Shown here piece after piece: positions 1 through 8,339 of a DNA stretch of 64,000 nucleotides. The stretch's first letter is position 1. Every line of letters starts with the position of its first letter. Source of the stretch: JAHRVQ01 sp029941905 (GTDB lineage: Bacteria; Pseudomonadota; Gammaproteobacteria; Pseudomonadales; Azotimanducaceae); NCBI GenBank assembly GCA_029941905.1, contig JAPYTQ010000005.1:124001-188000 (forward strand), read 5' to 3'. Below the pieces are notes generated by a model. It was not told the DNA's origin. It saw nothing but the letters and a program-made list of their open reading frames with translations, and searched no databases. Position numbers and translations under genes: made by a program.

Positions 1-1011
1 GTTGTTGTTCATTCGGAGACTGGCAACATCAATGCTTTCTATAACACCTGTCGGCATCGCGGCGCACCTGTGGTGACAGAATCCAGCGGTAAAAAAATTC
101 GCTTAACCTGCAAGTATCACGGTTGGACTTATAACCATGAGGGCGAGCTTTTGTCCGTCCGTGATCCGGAAGATTTCTCTGACCTCGATTTTTCCTGTCG
201 CTCGCTGAAGAGCGTTCGCTGTGAAATGTTTGGCAATCTGATTTTCGTCAACTTTGACGAAAATGCAATGTCGTTAATGGACTGGCTCGGGCCGATTGCC
301 ACCGAGTGGAAGGAATTCCAGTTCGACAAATGCCGCCTGGCGGCAAGACATGTTTTTGACCTTGACTGCAATTGGAAGATCGCCATGGAGGCCAATACTG
401 AAGTTTATCATGTTAAGAATATTCACCCGACCACTGTCGCACCTATCCTCGATGATCGACGTAATGTAAACAGCTTTTATCCGAATGGTCATGGGCGAAT
501 GATCGCGCCCCGGCCAGAGAAAATGAAAGGCATCATGCAACAGCGAAACCCTGACGTGGCAGAATTTGAGACAGTTGGGGAAATTGGTCGCACCTGTACC
601 CAGTCCTATGGAATCTTTCCAAACTGGGTTTCACCTTTGAGTCCCTACGCTTTACCACCCTTATTATTCTGGCCCAACGGTATTAACAAGTCGCGACTGG
701 AGACCTGGACATTTGCCCCTGACTGGGGTGAAGGTCGAAAACCCGATATGTGGACCGAGAACGATGGTGAGAAACTGATTCAGGTATTGTTAGAAGATAC
801 TGAATTTGGCGCCTGGATCCAAAAATCTGTGGAGTCCTATGGATTTAGCGGAGTACCGCTTAGTTACCAGGAAGCACGGATATATTACTGGCACCAGTCC
901 GCCGACAAAATGATCGGCACTGACAACATTCCACCTGAGTTGCGCGTGCCCGCGGTAATTGGTGACGACTGGGTTTTTCCGAATGACCCGCGACTCAATT
1001 ACATCTGTTAA
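1..1011 (+). CDS. Rieske-type aromatic ring-hydroxylating oxygenase, alpha subunit (5' end cut off)
   Basis: The frame is open from base 1, so the N-terminus lies outside the window. Visible residues carry a Rieske [2Fe-2S] site, C17-R-H19 and C37-K-Y-H40-G-W, followed near residues 127-143 by the mononuclear iron region NWKIAMEANTEVYHVKNIHP, whose two histidines (about 137 and 142) fit the two-His-one-carboxylate triad. A C-terminal stretch (EDTEFGAWIQKS) also fits the catalytic domain of large subunits. Such enzymes use electrons from a reductase to insert O2 into aromatic or other hydrophobic substrates, or to demethylate. Substrate cannot be told, and no ferredoxin or reductase gene lies downstream. 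About 335 residues are visible of a usual 380-450. Confidence 0.9.
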   Translation, partial: VVVHSETGNINAFYNTCRHRGAPVVTESSGKKIRLTCKYHGWTYNHEGELLSVRDPEDFSDLDFSCRSLKSVRCEMFGNLIFVNFDENAMSLMDWLGPIATEWKEFQFDKCRLAARHVFDLDCNWKIAMEANTEVYHVKNIHPTTVAPILDDRRNVNSFYPNGHGRMIAPRPEKMKGIMQQRNPDVAEFETVGEIGRTCTQSYGIFPNWVSPLSPYALPPLLFWPNGINKSRLETWTFAPDWGEGRKPDMWTENDGEKLIQVLLEDTEFGAWIQKSVESYGFSGVPLSYQEARIYYWHQSADKMIGTDNIPPELRVPAVIGDDWVFPNDPRLNYIC

Positions 1012-1022
1012 GAAGCAAAGGG

Positions 1023-1532
1023 TTAAGGTGCAAAACTCGAGCGAGCCTGTACGCCCCATTTGCCATCGATTAACGATACGACCCACAGGGATGGGTAGTT
1101 GCCGATTAAACTGTCGTCTTCCCTGTATCGGCTGAACTGTACTGCGAAATGCACCTTGTTATCGGTGCTCTGTACGACTCGGCGATAGTCCCAGAGGGTA
1201 TAGTGCCAGCCGGTGTTCTCAACGAACTGTTCAAAAAAGTTAACAGGTCTAAAACCACTTTCTTCAAGCACCTTGATCGTTCCGCTGGCGATTCGAACAT
1301 GGGGGAAATGAAATGTGGCATCCATTGTGGCCAAATCACGTAGGTTCCATGCATTTTGATAAGCATTGATAACCTTTAATGCTTCCTGCTCCGGTCCAGG
1401 TGCCGCAATAATATCTTCGGAGTGTTCGTTCTCGTGGCTGTAAATAGTCGTATCAGCAGGCAGGTTGCCGAAGCCAATGCACGATACGTGAGAGGACCTT
1501 ATCGGTTTGAAGTTCTCGACGAGAGTGTGAAA
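1023..1532 (-). pseudogene. NTF2/SnoaL-like frame without a usable start, probably decayed
   Basis: Reading the minus strand from just after a TAG at 1533-1535 gives an open frame to 1023. The middle (EQEALKVINAYQNAWNLRD, then DATFHFPHVRI) looks like the helical start and first strands of a SnoaL/NTF2-like fold, and the end (YREDDSLIGNYPSLWVVSL) like its closing sheet. No ATG or GTG occurs in the coding part. The only common alternative start is a TTG near 1334, which would cut off the first helices. I therefore think the 5' part has been lost or frameshifted. The frame converges on the Rieske gene with 11 bp between stops. Function unknown; family assignment is by overall pattern only. Confidence 0.4.
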
Positions 1533-1683
1533 CTATGTTCCCCAACAGGCGTCAGAGACCGTGACGCGCCTGCTGCTGGAACATCTTGGTGAGTACGCTG
1601 ACGTTACGAATCTTTAACAGTTGTTTTTTGGAATCTTAGGAAAGTACCATTTGGAACAGAGTTAATTTACAACCAGGAGTAAT

Positions 1684-2109
1684 ATGATGTCAGATAACTT
1701 TCTTACGTTTGATCACATTCATTTGATCAGCGAAGACCCTGAAGCTGCGTCAAACTGGTATGTGGACGTGTTGGGGGCAACGATTCTCAGACGACGGCAG
1801 GTTCGCGATGCGCCCCAGGTCAGACTCGAGTTGGGTGGTATTACTTTGCTCATAAGAGGTCAACGACCCGGCGAGGCTCCGGTGAGTACAAAACTGATGC
1901 AGGATTTTGAAGGCTATTCAAGTCATGATGAATGGGGAACGGACCACTTCGGTTTTAGCTATCGCGGTGACCTGCTGGCTTACTGCGAAGAGATAAGGGC
2001 GAAAGGTGCTGTCTTTGTCGTCGAACCCTGGGAATTTACACCGGGGAATCCGATCTGTTATGTATCTGCTCCTGATGGTGTCAGTATTGAAATCGTGACA
2101 GCAGGGTAG
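1684..2109 (+). CDS. VOC (glyoxalase/bleomycin-resistance/extradiol dioxygenase) family protein
   Basis: A 141-residue protein with a single vicinal-oxygen-chelate module pair. Likely metal ligands are the His in FDHIHLI near the N-terminus, the His in TDHFGF near residue 87, and the Glu in SIEIVTAG at the C-terminus, in the usual beta-alpha-beta-beta-beta positions. The phrase YVSAPDGVSIEIV is typical of the C-terminal strand. A good AGGAG ribosome site (1675-1679) precedes tandem ATG codons at 1684 and 1687. VOC members include isomerases, epimerases, glyoxalases and dioxygenases, and sequence alone does not decide which. Its proximity to the Rieske gene may suggest aromatic or small-molecule catabolism, but there is an intervening decayed gene. 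Confidence 0.8.
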   Translation: MMSDNFLTFDHIHLISEDPEAASNWYVDVLGATILRRRQVRDAPQVRLELGGITLLIRGQRPGEAPVSTKLMQDFEGYSSHDEWGTDHFGFSYRGDLLAYCEEIRAKGAVFVVEPWEFTPGNPICYVSAPDGVSIEIVTAG

Positions 2110-2247
2110 GAAAGTCAGGTCTCTATCTTTTCCCAATACTCAGTTTGAGACCTGGAGAGTGTTGATATGACTCACTCTTACATCCGAAAACTGGTCCGTG
2201 CAATACAGACGCCGTTCTCTACCAGGTGCAGTGTTACAGTAGGTGAG

Positions 2248-2922
2248 TTACTGCCACTCAGTCACGCCTAACAGTTCGACATACTTAACCATCTTTTCGT
2301 AAATGTCGTCATCTGAACACTGCGCTTTACGCGTGGCAAGATTCGCTTTTACGGCACAAAATTCCAGGTGTTGCGCGACAGTCATGGGTGACCTGATTTC
2401 CTTAATGGCAACGACAGGTTCTTCTGCGGCAGGTTCTTCTACGACTGACTCTTCCGCGACTGGTTCGACGCCGACAGGCTTCGTGACGATGGGCTCAACT
2501 GCAACAGGTTCTGCTGTGACTACAGCTTCTGCGACTATCGCAGGTTCACTTACTACAACCCTCATCACCGAAGTTTCTGAATTGAATTGCATTAACTCAC
2601 CTGCATTTGCGCTCAACCACCAGATTCCGCCACGTCCAAAACCGGAATACTGATTCTGAATTCGCGTTAACTTTTTATCGAATGGTCCAATCATTGCGCG
2701 GTAGATTGTTCGCCCATCTGCTTGCAGTGTTGTGACCTTAATTGGTTTATCCACTTGTGGGGTCATTTGGCTCACAAAGAGAACAGCCTGACCGGCATCC
2801 CTGAAACTTGCCAGAACAAGGTAGTTCCTTGGATTGCTGGATTCATCGGCCATTTCGCTGGCATTTACGGGTGTGGTTCCGGCCATGATGAGGAGACAGC
2901 TGCAAAAGATGATGCATTTCAT
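2248..2922 (-). CDS. secreted SPOR-domain-like protein with Val/Glu/Pro repeat linker
   Basis: 224 residues. Residues 1-21 form a clear signal peptide (hydrophobic core IIFCSCLLIMAG, cleavage near VNA-SE). Residues 32-105 (YLVLASFRDAGQAVLFVSQM ... YRAMIGPFDKK) match the SPOR/RDD pattern of beta-alpha-beta repeats that bind denuded septal peptidoglycan. A low-complexity linker at about 122-170 iterates V-x-E-P-V/A and is followed by a short cysteine-containing helical tail (EFCAVKANLATRKAQC). I infer a periplasmic cell-envelope protein. The linker is encoded by imprecise repeats of GGTTCTTCTGCGGCA-like units, in keeping with the other repeat-rich genes in the window. No clear partner gene. Confidence 0.6.
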   Translation of the reverse strand: MKCIIFCSCLLIMAGTTPVNASEMADESSNPRNYLVLASFRDAGQAVLFVSQMTPQVDKPIKVTTLQADGRTIYRAMIGPFDKKLTRIQNQYSGFGRGGIWWLSANAGELMQFNSETSVMRVVVSEPAIVAEAVVTAEPVAVEPIVTKPVGVEPVAEESVVEEPAAEEPVVAIKEIRSPMTVAQHLEFCAVKANLATRKAQCSDDDIYEKMVKYVELLGVTEWQ

Positions 2923-3084
2923 TATTGGTAACCGTTTATTTTCAGTGAGATCTAAACTGATTTTATAGCGTGGGTTTTGGCGCGCAAGTTATCCCATCTC
3001 CGGTCAGCCCGGGATAGGGCCTGCTGGTCTGAAAACTGAATCCGGGAGTTAGCTATGAATTAGTACCAGACTAGTGCGGCTTTC

Positions 3085-3474
3085 TCACAGCGCAGACTCG
3101 ATATCCGTTTGTGAGAAGTCCTGGCCTTTATATAACAACGGCATGCCAAGAGATTTTGCCAAAGCGTAAGAGAAACAATCACCGAAATTGAGTCCTGCCG
3201 GGTGAGCACCTTTGCCAAAATCCATGTAGGCCTGACGCGCAATATCAGCCTGGGCCCTGGTCACTGGCTCTACTTTCACCTCGGCGCGAACGATGAGTGA
3301 ATCGAGTTGCCGACCTGCCGCCGCACCTTTCTGTCGGTCAATCACAATTCCCGATTCGAGATAGCTGGCAGCAGATATCAGCCGATGTTCAGCCATAGCC
3401 AGCGCCTGGGCATATAAACCTGCATCGGCTTCATTAAAGAGAATTGCGACCAGGACGGATGTATCGATAATCAA
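3085..3474 (-). CDS. vapC: VapC-type PIN-domain toxin (ribonuclease)
   Basis: 129 residues, the normal size for VapC. The four acidic metal ligands of the PIN nuclease fold are visible: D4 (MIIDTS), E40 (SYLESGIVID), D99 (NFGDCFSYALAK) and D119 (KGQDFSQTD). VapC toxins cleave tRNA or rRNA and are neutralised by VapB. The ATG at 3472-3474 overlaps the stop of the upstream antitoxin gene by 4 bp, the usual coupling of such pairs. The G-D-C-x-x-Y-A-L-A motif groups it with the common proteobacterial VapC subfamily. Confidence 0.92.
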   Translation of the reverse strand: MIIDTSVLVAILFNEADAGLYAQALAMAEHRLISAASYLESGIVIDRQKGAAAGRQLDSLIVRAEVKVEPVTRAQADIARQAYMDFGKGAHPAGLNFGDCFSYALAKSLGMPLLYKGQDFSQTDIESAL

Positions 3475-3722
3475 CGGGGTAACCCATTCTTATCATAAAG
3501 AAGTTCTCCATGGCTCCCTGGCTCAACCACTTCATATGTCGCGCACTTCTCACCTATTGCAAGTAAATCGGACGCTAATCGACTTGCATCCCTGCGTTGA
3601 TGCTCACGGGCAAGTCGTTGTCTCAAAGATTCGATTACTGCCTGGGTTTTGCTTTCGCCGGTCAGCCTGGAAACTTCATCAACCAGGCGATCTGCTTCAG
3701 CACTCTTGATGTTCAGAGACAT
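3471..3722 (-). CDS. vapB: VapB-type antitoxin
   Basis: 83 residues. The N-terminal part (MSLNIKSAEADRLVDEVSRLTGESKTQAVIESLRQRL) is a Rv0623/PSK-type DNA-binding and dimerisation segment, and the C-terminal tail after residue 60 is the expected toxin-wrapping region ending in LLYDKNGLPR. First gene of the pair, 4-bp overlap with vapC. A perfect inverted repeat lies just upstream of its ATG and fits an autoregulatory operator. Confidence 0.88.
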   Translation of the reverse strand: MSLNIKSAEADRLVDEVSRLTGESKTQAVIESLRQRLAREHQRRDASRLASDLLAIGEKCATYEVVEPGSHGELLYDKNGLPR

Positions 3723-3733
3723 GGGGTTCCTTA

Positions 3734-3764
3734 ATGGTAGAAATTACTTCTGCCTTTCTACCAT
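3734..3764. promoter_or_regulatory. perfect 10-bp inverted repeat, probable VapB/VapBC operator
   Basis: ATGGTAGAAA at 3734-3743 is matched by TTTCTACCAT at 3755-3764, with 11 bp between arms. It starts 12 bp upstream of the vapB ATG (minus strand). Toxin-antitoxin operons of this type are repressed by the VapBC complex binding palindromes at the promoter, so autoregulation is the natural reading. Not demonstrated. Confidence 0.65.
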
Positions 3765-3949
3765 AGATCAAACAAAATGCCAATTTTCCAACTCTGTGTA
3801 CAAATCACGTGAACCATCCAACCTGATGGGAATGAGCCGGGTTGTGACGCTGGGTCATGTGCAGTGAGCTCAGAGGATCATTGACGGCGATAGTAATAGA
3901 TGGTTTCCTGTTGATGAGTTTTCGTAAGAAAAACAAAGGAGAAACCCAA

Positions 3950-6064
3950 ATGGCAAAGATCAGCACGTTTTGTCGCGTCTGCGAACCATCCTGCGCACTG
4001 ATTGCAGAAGTTGAGGATGAACAGATCGTTTCTCTCAAACCCGACCGTGATCATCCTGTGACCAGGGGCTTTGCCTGTCATAAAGGTCTTGCCACACTGG
4101 ATATTCACAATGACCCGGATCGGCTTTCTTTTCCCCTGAAAAAGTCCGCTGATGATTTCGAACGTATCAGCTGGGATGAGGCTGCCAATGGTATTGCCTC
4201 CCGGTTAGCAGAAATCAGGGAAAAATACGGTAGTCGGGCCATCGGATCCTACAGCGGCAATCCACTGGCATTCAATTCTCTTGCAGGACCCGCGATTGGA
4301 TCGTTCATGGTGAAAAATGAAATACGCACCAATTTCAGCTCTGGCACCCAGGACTGCACCAATAAGTTTGCCGGAAGTGAGGTCATCTTTGGTTCGAGTA
4401 CGATTCACCCCGTACCGGATATCGATCACACAGATTTTCTGCTGCTGTTTGGTTCGAACCCACGGGTATCCCATATGAGTTTTATCTCGATTGCGGATCC
4501 GGTCAAAGCACTCAGGGAAGCCAAAAAGCGTGGCACAAAAATCCGCTTTGTAGACCCCCGTATCAATGAAACGGTGAAGGGGATTGGGGAGATCGTTCAT
4601 GTAAACCCGGACACTGATGTCTACCTGATGGCGGCCATGCTGAACCACCTTGATGCAACCGATCAGTTTGATGAGGAATATCTGAATCAGCATGGCGACA
4701 ATGTCGTGCAGCTACGGGAATTTGTTGGCAAGTACTCCCCGGAACGGGTCGCCAGCGTCGTTGGCATCAGTGCCATTGAAATAAAACAACTCGCCGATGA
4801 ATTTGCCCAGGCAGATTCAGCGGCAGTTTATATGTCCACCGGCGTGAATATGGGCCGACAGGGCACGTTAGCTTATTGGCTTTTGTTTATGCTTAGCCTG
4901 ACGACAGGAAATTTTGACAGGCCGGGTGGTAACTATTATTCACTGGGATTTTATCCTGCAGCAAAAGCAGGCAGGGTACAGGGTGAAAGCCCATTCTTTG
5001 ACAGCCCCTATGGTGAAATTCGCAGGATACGCGGCACGCTGCCCGCAAACCTCATGGCTGACATGATTCTCGCGGAAGAGGACCCAATCAGGGCTATGGT
5101 GGTCATCTCAGGCAATCCCATGCTGTCGGTCAGCAATGGCAGATTGCGGGAAGCCTTTGAAAGTCTGGAACTGTTGATTGTAATTGATATCTACCCCAAC
5201 GCCACGGCAGAGCTGGCGGATTATGTACTACCGGCAACCGGTATGTACGAAAGGGAAGATATCAATATGTGTGGGCTGGGTCTGCAACACCAGCCCTTTG
5301 TTCAGTACACGAATTTTATTGTCCCACCAAAATACGAGCGCAAGCCGGAATGGTGGATTCTGGCGCGTATTGAGCAGGCCCAGGGTTTTGACTCTGTCCT
5401 GGATGAAGCGGATATGCCTAATCTGTTCGGTCGAACCGATCACATGCTGAAGCACTCGGATGTGTCAGTGGACAGGTTGAGGGATCTACCCAACCAGACG
5501 GTTGTGCTGCCCGCCAGTCGGCCGGGTCGATTTTTTGATGACTGGATCCAGACTGAATCCGGCAGAATTGACTGTTGCCCGGACATTTTTGCTGAATCGC
5601 TGGATAATTGTGAAGCTATATTTACTTCTATTTTGGAAGAGCAGCAGGGTAGTGAACCTGAAGATAAACGCCCATTAAAAATGATCTCTCGAAGGACCAA
5701 TTATATGGTCAACAGCTGGTTCCATAACGTTGAATCCCTGAAACGGGGTATTCACAAAGAGAACCCGTTGTACATGTATCCGGATGATGCCAGGGCCCGG
5801 AATCTTGGAGATGGATCGATGGCCACGATTGAAAATAAGAATGGCTCGATCACGGCCAGCGTCGTGTTGGATGACGGACTGAAACCTGGCACAGTCGCCA
5901 TTACCCATGGCTGGGGGCATGAGCGAACCCGCATGAATGTAGCCAGGAAATATGCCGGTGTGAATGCCAATGAACTCTTGCCTTCAGGCCCCGGTAGTTT
6001 CGAAAAACTCAGTAACCAGGCCTTTATGACGGGCATCCCCGTGAGTGTCGAAGCATGCGGATAG
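3950..6064 (+). CDS. molybdopterin-dependent oxidoreductase, DMSO-reductase family, with [4Fe-4S] site
   Basis: 704 residues from the ATG at 3950, chosen because AAGGAG at 3936-3941 is well placed and the family begins right at MAKISTFCRVC. Cys8, Cys11, Cys15 and Cys43 form the N-terminal [4Fe-4S] site. Mid-regions such as WDEA, GSNPRVSH, VDPRINETVKGIGEIVHVNPDTD and GNPMLSVSNG are the bis-MGD-binding landmarks, and the C-terminal domain (YPDDARARNLGDG ... VAITHGWGHERTRMNVARKYAG) is the molydopterin dinucleotide-binding fold. Cys136 (in TQDCTNKF) is the likely molybdenum or tungsten ligand. No Tat signal is visible, so it is probably cytoplasmic. Substrate unknown. It overlaps the next gene by 10 bp. 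Confidence 0.9.
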   Translation: MAKISTFCRVCEPSCALIAEVEDEQIVSLKPDRDHPVTRGFACHKGLATLDIHNDPDRLSFPLKKSADDFERISWDEAANGIASRLAEIREKYGSRAIGSYSGNPLAFNSLAGPAIGSFMVKNEIRTNFSSGTQDCTNKFAGSEVIFGSSTIHPVPDIDHTDFLLLFGSNPRVSHMSFISIADPVKALREAKKRGTKIRFVDPRINETVKGIGEIVHVNPDTDVYLMAAMLNHLDATDQFDEEYLNQHGDNVVQLREFVGKYSPERVASVVGISAIEIKQLADEFAQADSAAVYMSTGVNMGRQGTLAYWLLFMLSLTTGNFDRPGGNYYSLGFYPAAKAGRVQGESPFFDSPYGEIRRIRGTLPANLMADMILAEEDPIRAMVVISGNPMLSVSNGRLREAFESLELLIVIDIYPNATAELADYVLPATGMYEREDINMCGLGLQHQPFVQYTNFIVPPKYERKPEWWILARIEQAQGFDSVLDEADMPNLFGRTDHMLKHSDVSVDRLRDLPNQTVVLPASRPGRFFDDWIQTESGRIDCCPDIFAESLDNCEAIFTSILEEQQGSEPEDKRPLKMISRRTNYMVNSWFHNVESLKRGIHKENPLYMYPDDARARNLGDGSMATIENKNGSITASVVLDDGLKPGTVAITHGWGHERTRMNVARKYAGVNANELLPSGPGSFEKLSNQAFMTGIPVSVEACG

Positions 6065-6627
6065 GGCTTGTTGCCGATACACACATGCCCGGTTCGTTGG
6101 CGGACCTGTGGCCCCAGGCAAAGGATGCACTGTCTGGTGTCGATTGTATTCTGCACGCCGGGGACCTGCATACCCTGGATATTGTGGATGAGCTGGAAAA
6201 GCTTGCGCCAACCTATGTCTCCATCGGCAACGGTGATATTGGAATTGTCGATGAACGACTGAAACACAATTGGATGTTTGAGTTCGAAGGGGTGCATGTG
6301 GGTCTTATTCATCACTTTCCATCCCCATTGAGGAAATCACCCGAAATTATCAATAAATATGTCGCTCGCCACTTTGACAGAACCCCGGATGTGGTCATCT
6401 TTGGCCATACCCACTTCGAGGGTGTGTACCAGGTCGGTAAGTTACTCTGCGTTAACCCCGGATCGCCGACATTGCCAAGGAACCAGTCTGTGAGGATGGG
6501 GACTATGGGTTATCTCGATGTATCCGAAGGGCAGGTATCGGCGTCGATTTTCCAGATTACCCAGTCAGGGCTTGAGCCTCATGAATCGCTGGAAACCGCG
6601 CAACCAGTGGTGCTGTCGGTCATATAA
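6055..6627 (+). CDS. YfcE/MJ0936-type metallophosphoesterase
   Basis: 190 residues with the full calcineurin-like metal-site set in order: D8-T-H10, G-D37-L-H39, G-N59-G-D61, the HH pair near 86-87, G-H-T-H near 120 and NPGSP after it. Members hydrolyse phosphodiesters such as bis-pNPP in vitro and need Mn2+ or similar; natural substrates are mostly unknown. The start overlaps the end of the oxidoreductase gene by 10 bp, so the two are probably translated from one transcript. No signal peptide. Confidence 0.88.
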   Translation: MRIGLVADTHMPGSLADLWPQAKDALSGVDCILHAGDLHTLDIVDELEKLAPTYVSIGNGDIGIVDERLKHNWMFEFEGVHVGLIHHFPSPLRKSPEIINKYVARHFDRTPDVVIFGHTHFEGVYQVGKLLCVNPGSPTLPRNQSVRMGTMGYLDVSEGQVSASIFQITQSGLEPHESLETAQPVVLSVI

Positions 6628-6758
6628 AAACTCAAAGCCCAGACAGCCGGGATTCAGGCTGTTTCTGCATTATCATTCTCAAACATGGACTTACTTGCAC
6701 ATCTAGGATGGCTGTGGCAGTTTGTCGTCCGAATCGAAAATAATCCCCAGAGGTCATT

Positions 6759-7394
6759 TTGTTACTGGATTTACACACTCATTCCATTAAATCAGACGAT
6801 GGACGTGCGAAAGTTCAAAACTACTGTCAATGGATCAAGGCCAAGAATATTCCCATTGATGGTTTTGTGTTGACCGAGCACCGGCAGTTTGATGATGAGT
6901 CGGACTACTCTGCATTGGCAGATAAGTTCGACCTCATCATTTTGAAGGGCGCCGAAGTAGAAACCGAATATGGCCATGTACTGGTATTTGGCGTCACCGA
7001 AGGCCTGCAAAATGCATTCGATTTTTCCAACACGCACTTGTCCCTCGAAATGGTCCTCGAAGTGAGTAAAGCCCACGGTGCCGTTGCCGCGCCCTGCCAC
7101 CCGGGAAGACCCCGAGTTGGTATGTTTGCCCACACAGAGAACCTGGGTATTCCCAAAGGCGTTACGATCGTTGAAATATACAATGGCGGCAGCCGCGACC
7201 AGGAAGACAGGATTGCCATCGACAATGCAAAAAAACTCGGTTATCAGGGCATTGGTGGCAGTGACTCACATATAGTGAGCCATGTGGGACGTTGCGCGAC
7301 CCGCTTTTCGCACCAGATAAACAACATGGATGAATTGGTTACCGCCTTAAAAGCCGGTGAGTTTGAGGCGGTAAACCTGAAAGTGTCAGCGTAA
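6759..7394 (+). CDS. PHP-domain metal-dependent phosphoesterase
   Basis: 211 residues starting with TTG at 6759, supported by AGAGG just upstream. LDLHTHSIKSDD at the N-terminus gives His6 and His8 of the PHP metal cluster, TEHRQFDD the second block, GAEVET the third, APCHPGR the fourth and GGSDSHI the last. PHP proteins hydrolyse phosphates (histidinol phosphate, 3',5'-nucleotide bisphosphates and others) with a trinuclear centre. Together with the preceding YfcE-like enzyme this gives two phosphoesterases in a cluster otherwise concerned with redox and hydration chemistry. Substrate not known. Confidence 0.85.
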   Translation: MLLDLHTHSIKSDDGRAKVQNYCQWIKAKNIPIDGFVLTEHRQFDDESDYSALADKFDLIILKGAEVETEYGHVLVFGVTEGLQNAFDFSNTHLSLEMVLEVSKAHGAVAAPCHPGRPRVGMFAHTENLGIPKGVTIVEIYNGGSRDQEDRIAIDNAKKLGYQGIGGSDSHIVSHVGRCATRFSHQINNMDELVTALKAGEFEAVNLKVSA

Positions 7395-7443
7395 AATCAG
7401 ATGTTTGAACTTGTACTGTATTAATCTAAAAGAGAGAATTCGA

Positions 7444-7881
7444 GTGGACCAGGATATTGAAGAGCTGAGGCAGAAATACCTCAATCAGGATTTTGACGAG
7501 AAGATTTTTGAGATTAAACCCGAACAAACAATCGAATATGCACGGCTTTGTGGTGAAACGGCTGAACGTTTTCTCAATCCTGATCATGAGGATTTTCAGG
7601 CGCCCCCCACTTATATTGCGAGCTTGAGTGGCAGAAGATCAATGCCGGTAGATTTTCCGAGACTGGGTATTGGCATGGACGCAGGTAAAGGCGTTGAGTG
7701 TTTCAAGCCGATTCGACCCGGTGAGCCACTGACAGGTCGAACCCATCTGCATGACATTTACACCAAGACCGGGAGATCGGGTCGAATGATTTTCACAGTC
7801 AGCAGAATTGAATTTTTTGATGCTGAGGGTACCCATTTGGCCAATGCAGATAGTCGCGCCGTTATGCGGGAGAAAAGCTAA
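7444..7881 (+). CDS. MaoC-like N-terminal (FAS1-type) hot-dog dehydratase subunit
   Basis: 145 residues. I take the GTG at 7444 because AAGAGAG lies nine to fourteen bases before it; a TTG 39 bp upstream is the other option. YARLCGETAERFLNPDHEDFQAPPTYIASL and GRTHLHDIYTKTGRSGRMIFTVSRIEF are typical of the N-terminal hot-dog half of MaoC/FAS1-like (R)-hydratases, the half that shapes the acyl pocket and lacks the catalytic Asp-His. The next gene supplies the other half, so the two probably form a heterodimeric enoyl-CoA hydratase. Confidence 0.82.
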   Translation: MDQDIEELRQKYLNQDFDEKIFEIKPEQTIEYARLCGETAERFLNPDHEDFQAPPTYIASLSGRRSMPVDFPRLGIGMDAGKGVECFKPIRPGEPLTGRTHLHDIYTKTGRSGRMIFTVSRIEFFDAEGTHLANADSRAVMREKS

Positions 7882-8300
7882 TGCCGATTTCATCGATTAC
7901 TGACGTGGAATTTGGTGAAGACCTGCCTGCGTTTGAACCGGATACGTCATTGGACACCGTTAAGAAATTTGTAAAATTAATCGGCTGGGGCTTCGGTAGC
8001 GCACGTTTCTCGGACCATGAAGGCGCCAGAAAAGAAGGACTGCCTGGCGCGATGGTGCCGGGGATTCTCAGCCAGGGTTATCTTGTCTCGATGATTCACA
8101 GTTGGGCGCCCGGTGCAGAAATCCGTGCAATCGATACCATATTTCGGGCTGCGGTGATTGCCGACGAAAAACATACCATTACCGGCGTCGTCACTGATAT
8201 TAACGAAGAAGACAAACTGGTGGAAATTGATATCACCGTGGCGAATCAGAAGGGTGAGACGCGGGTTTTTGGTACCGCGACCGTTGAAATCCCTGCCTGA
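7881..8300 (+). CDS. MaoC-like (R)-hydratase catalytic subunit
   Basis: 139 residues; its ATG shares one base with the stop of the preceding gene (TAATG), a strong sign of coupling. The segment FSDHEGARKEGLPGAMVPGILSQGYLVSMIHSW holds the MaoC hydratase helix, with His in SDHEGAR at the place where the catalytic Asp-His usually sit, although the usual N-x-x-H-x-D spacing is altered. The C-terminal strands (FRAAVIADEKHTITGVVTDI ... VEIDITVANQKGETRVFGTATVEI) are clear hot-dog features. Likely hydrates an enoyl-CoA in an unidentified degradation path. Confidence 0.85.
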   Translation: MPISSITDVEFGEDLPAFEPDTSLDTVKKFVKLIGWGFGSARFSDHEGARKEGLPGAMVPGILSQGYLVSMIHSWAPGAEIRAIDTIFRAAVIADEKHTITGVVTDINEEDKLVEIDITVANQKGETRVFGTATVEIPA

Positions 8301-8339
8301 GTGTCCGGCAATCAATCAATACAATGGTATTGGCAATTT

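Noticed and set aside
2167..2271. Plus-strand frame of 34 codons behind the VOC gene
   Set aside because: No ribosome site, no recognisable sequence, and it runs into the SPOR gene's 3' end.
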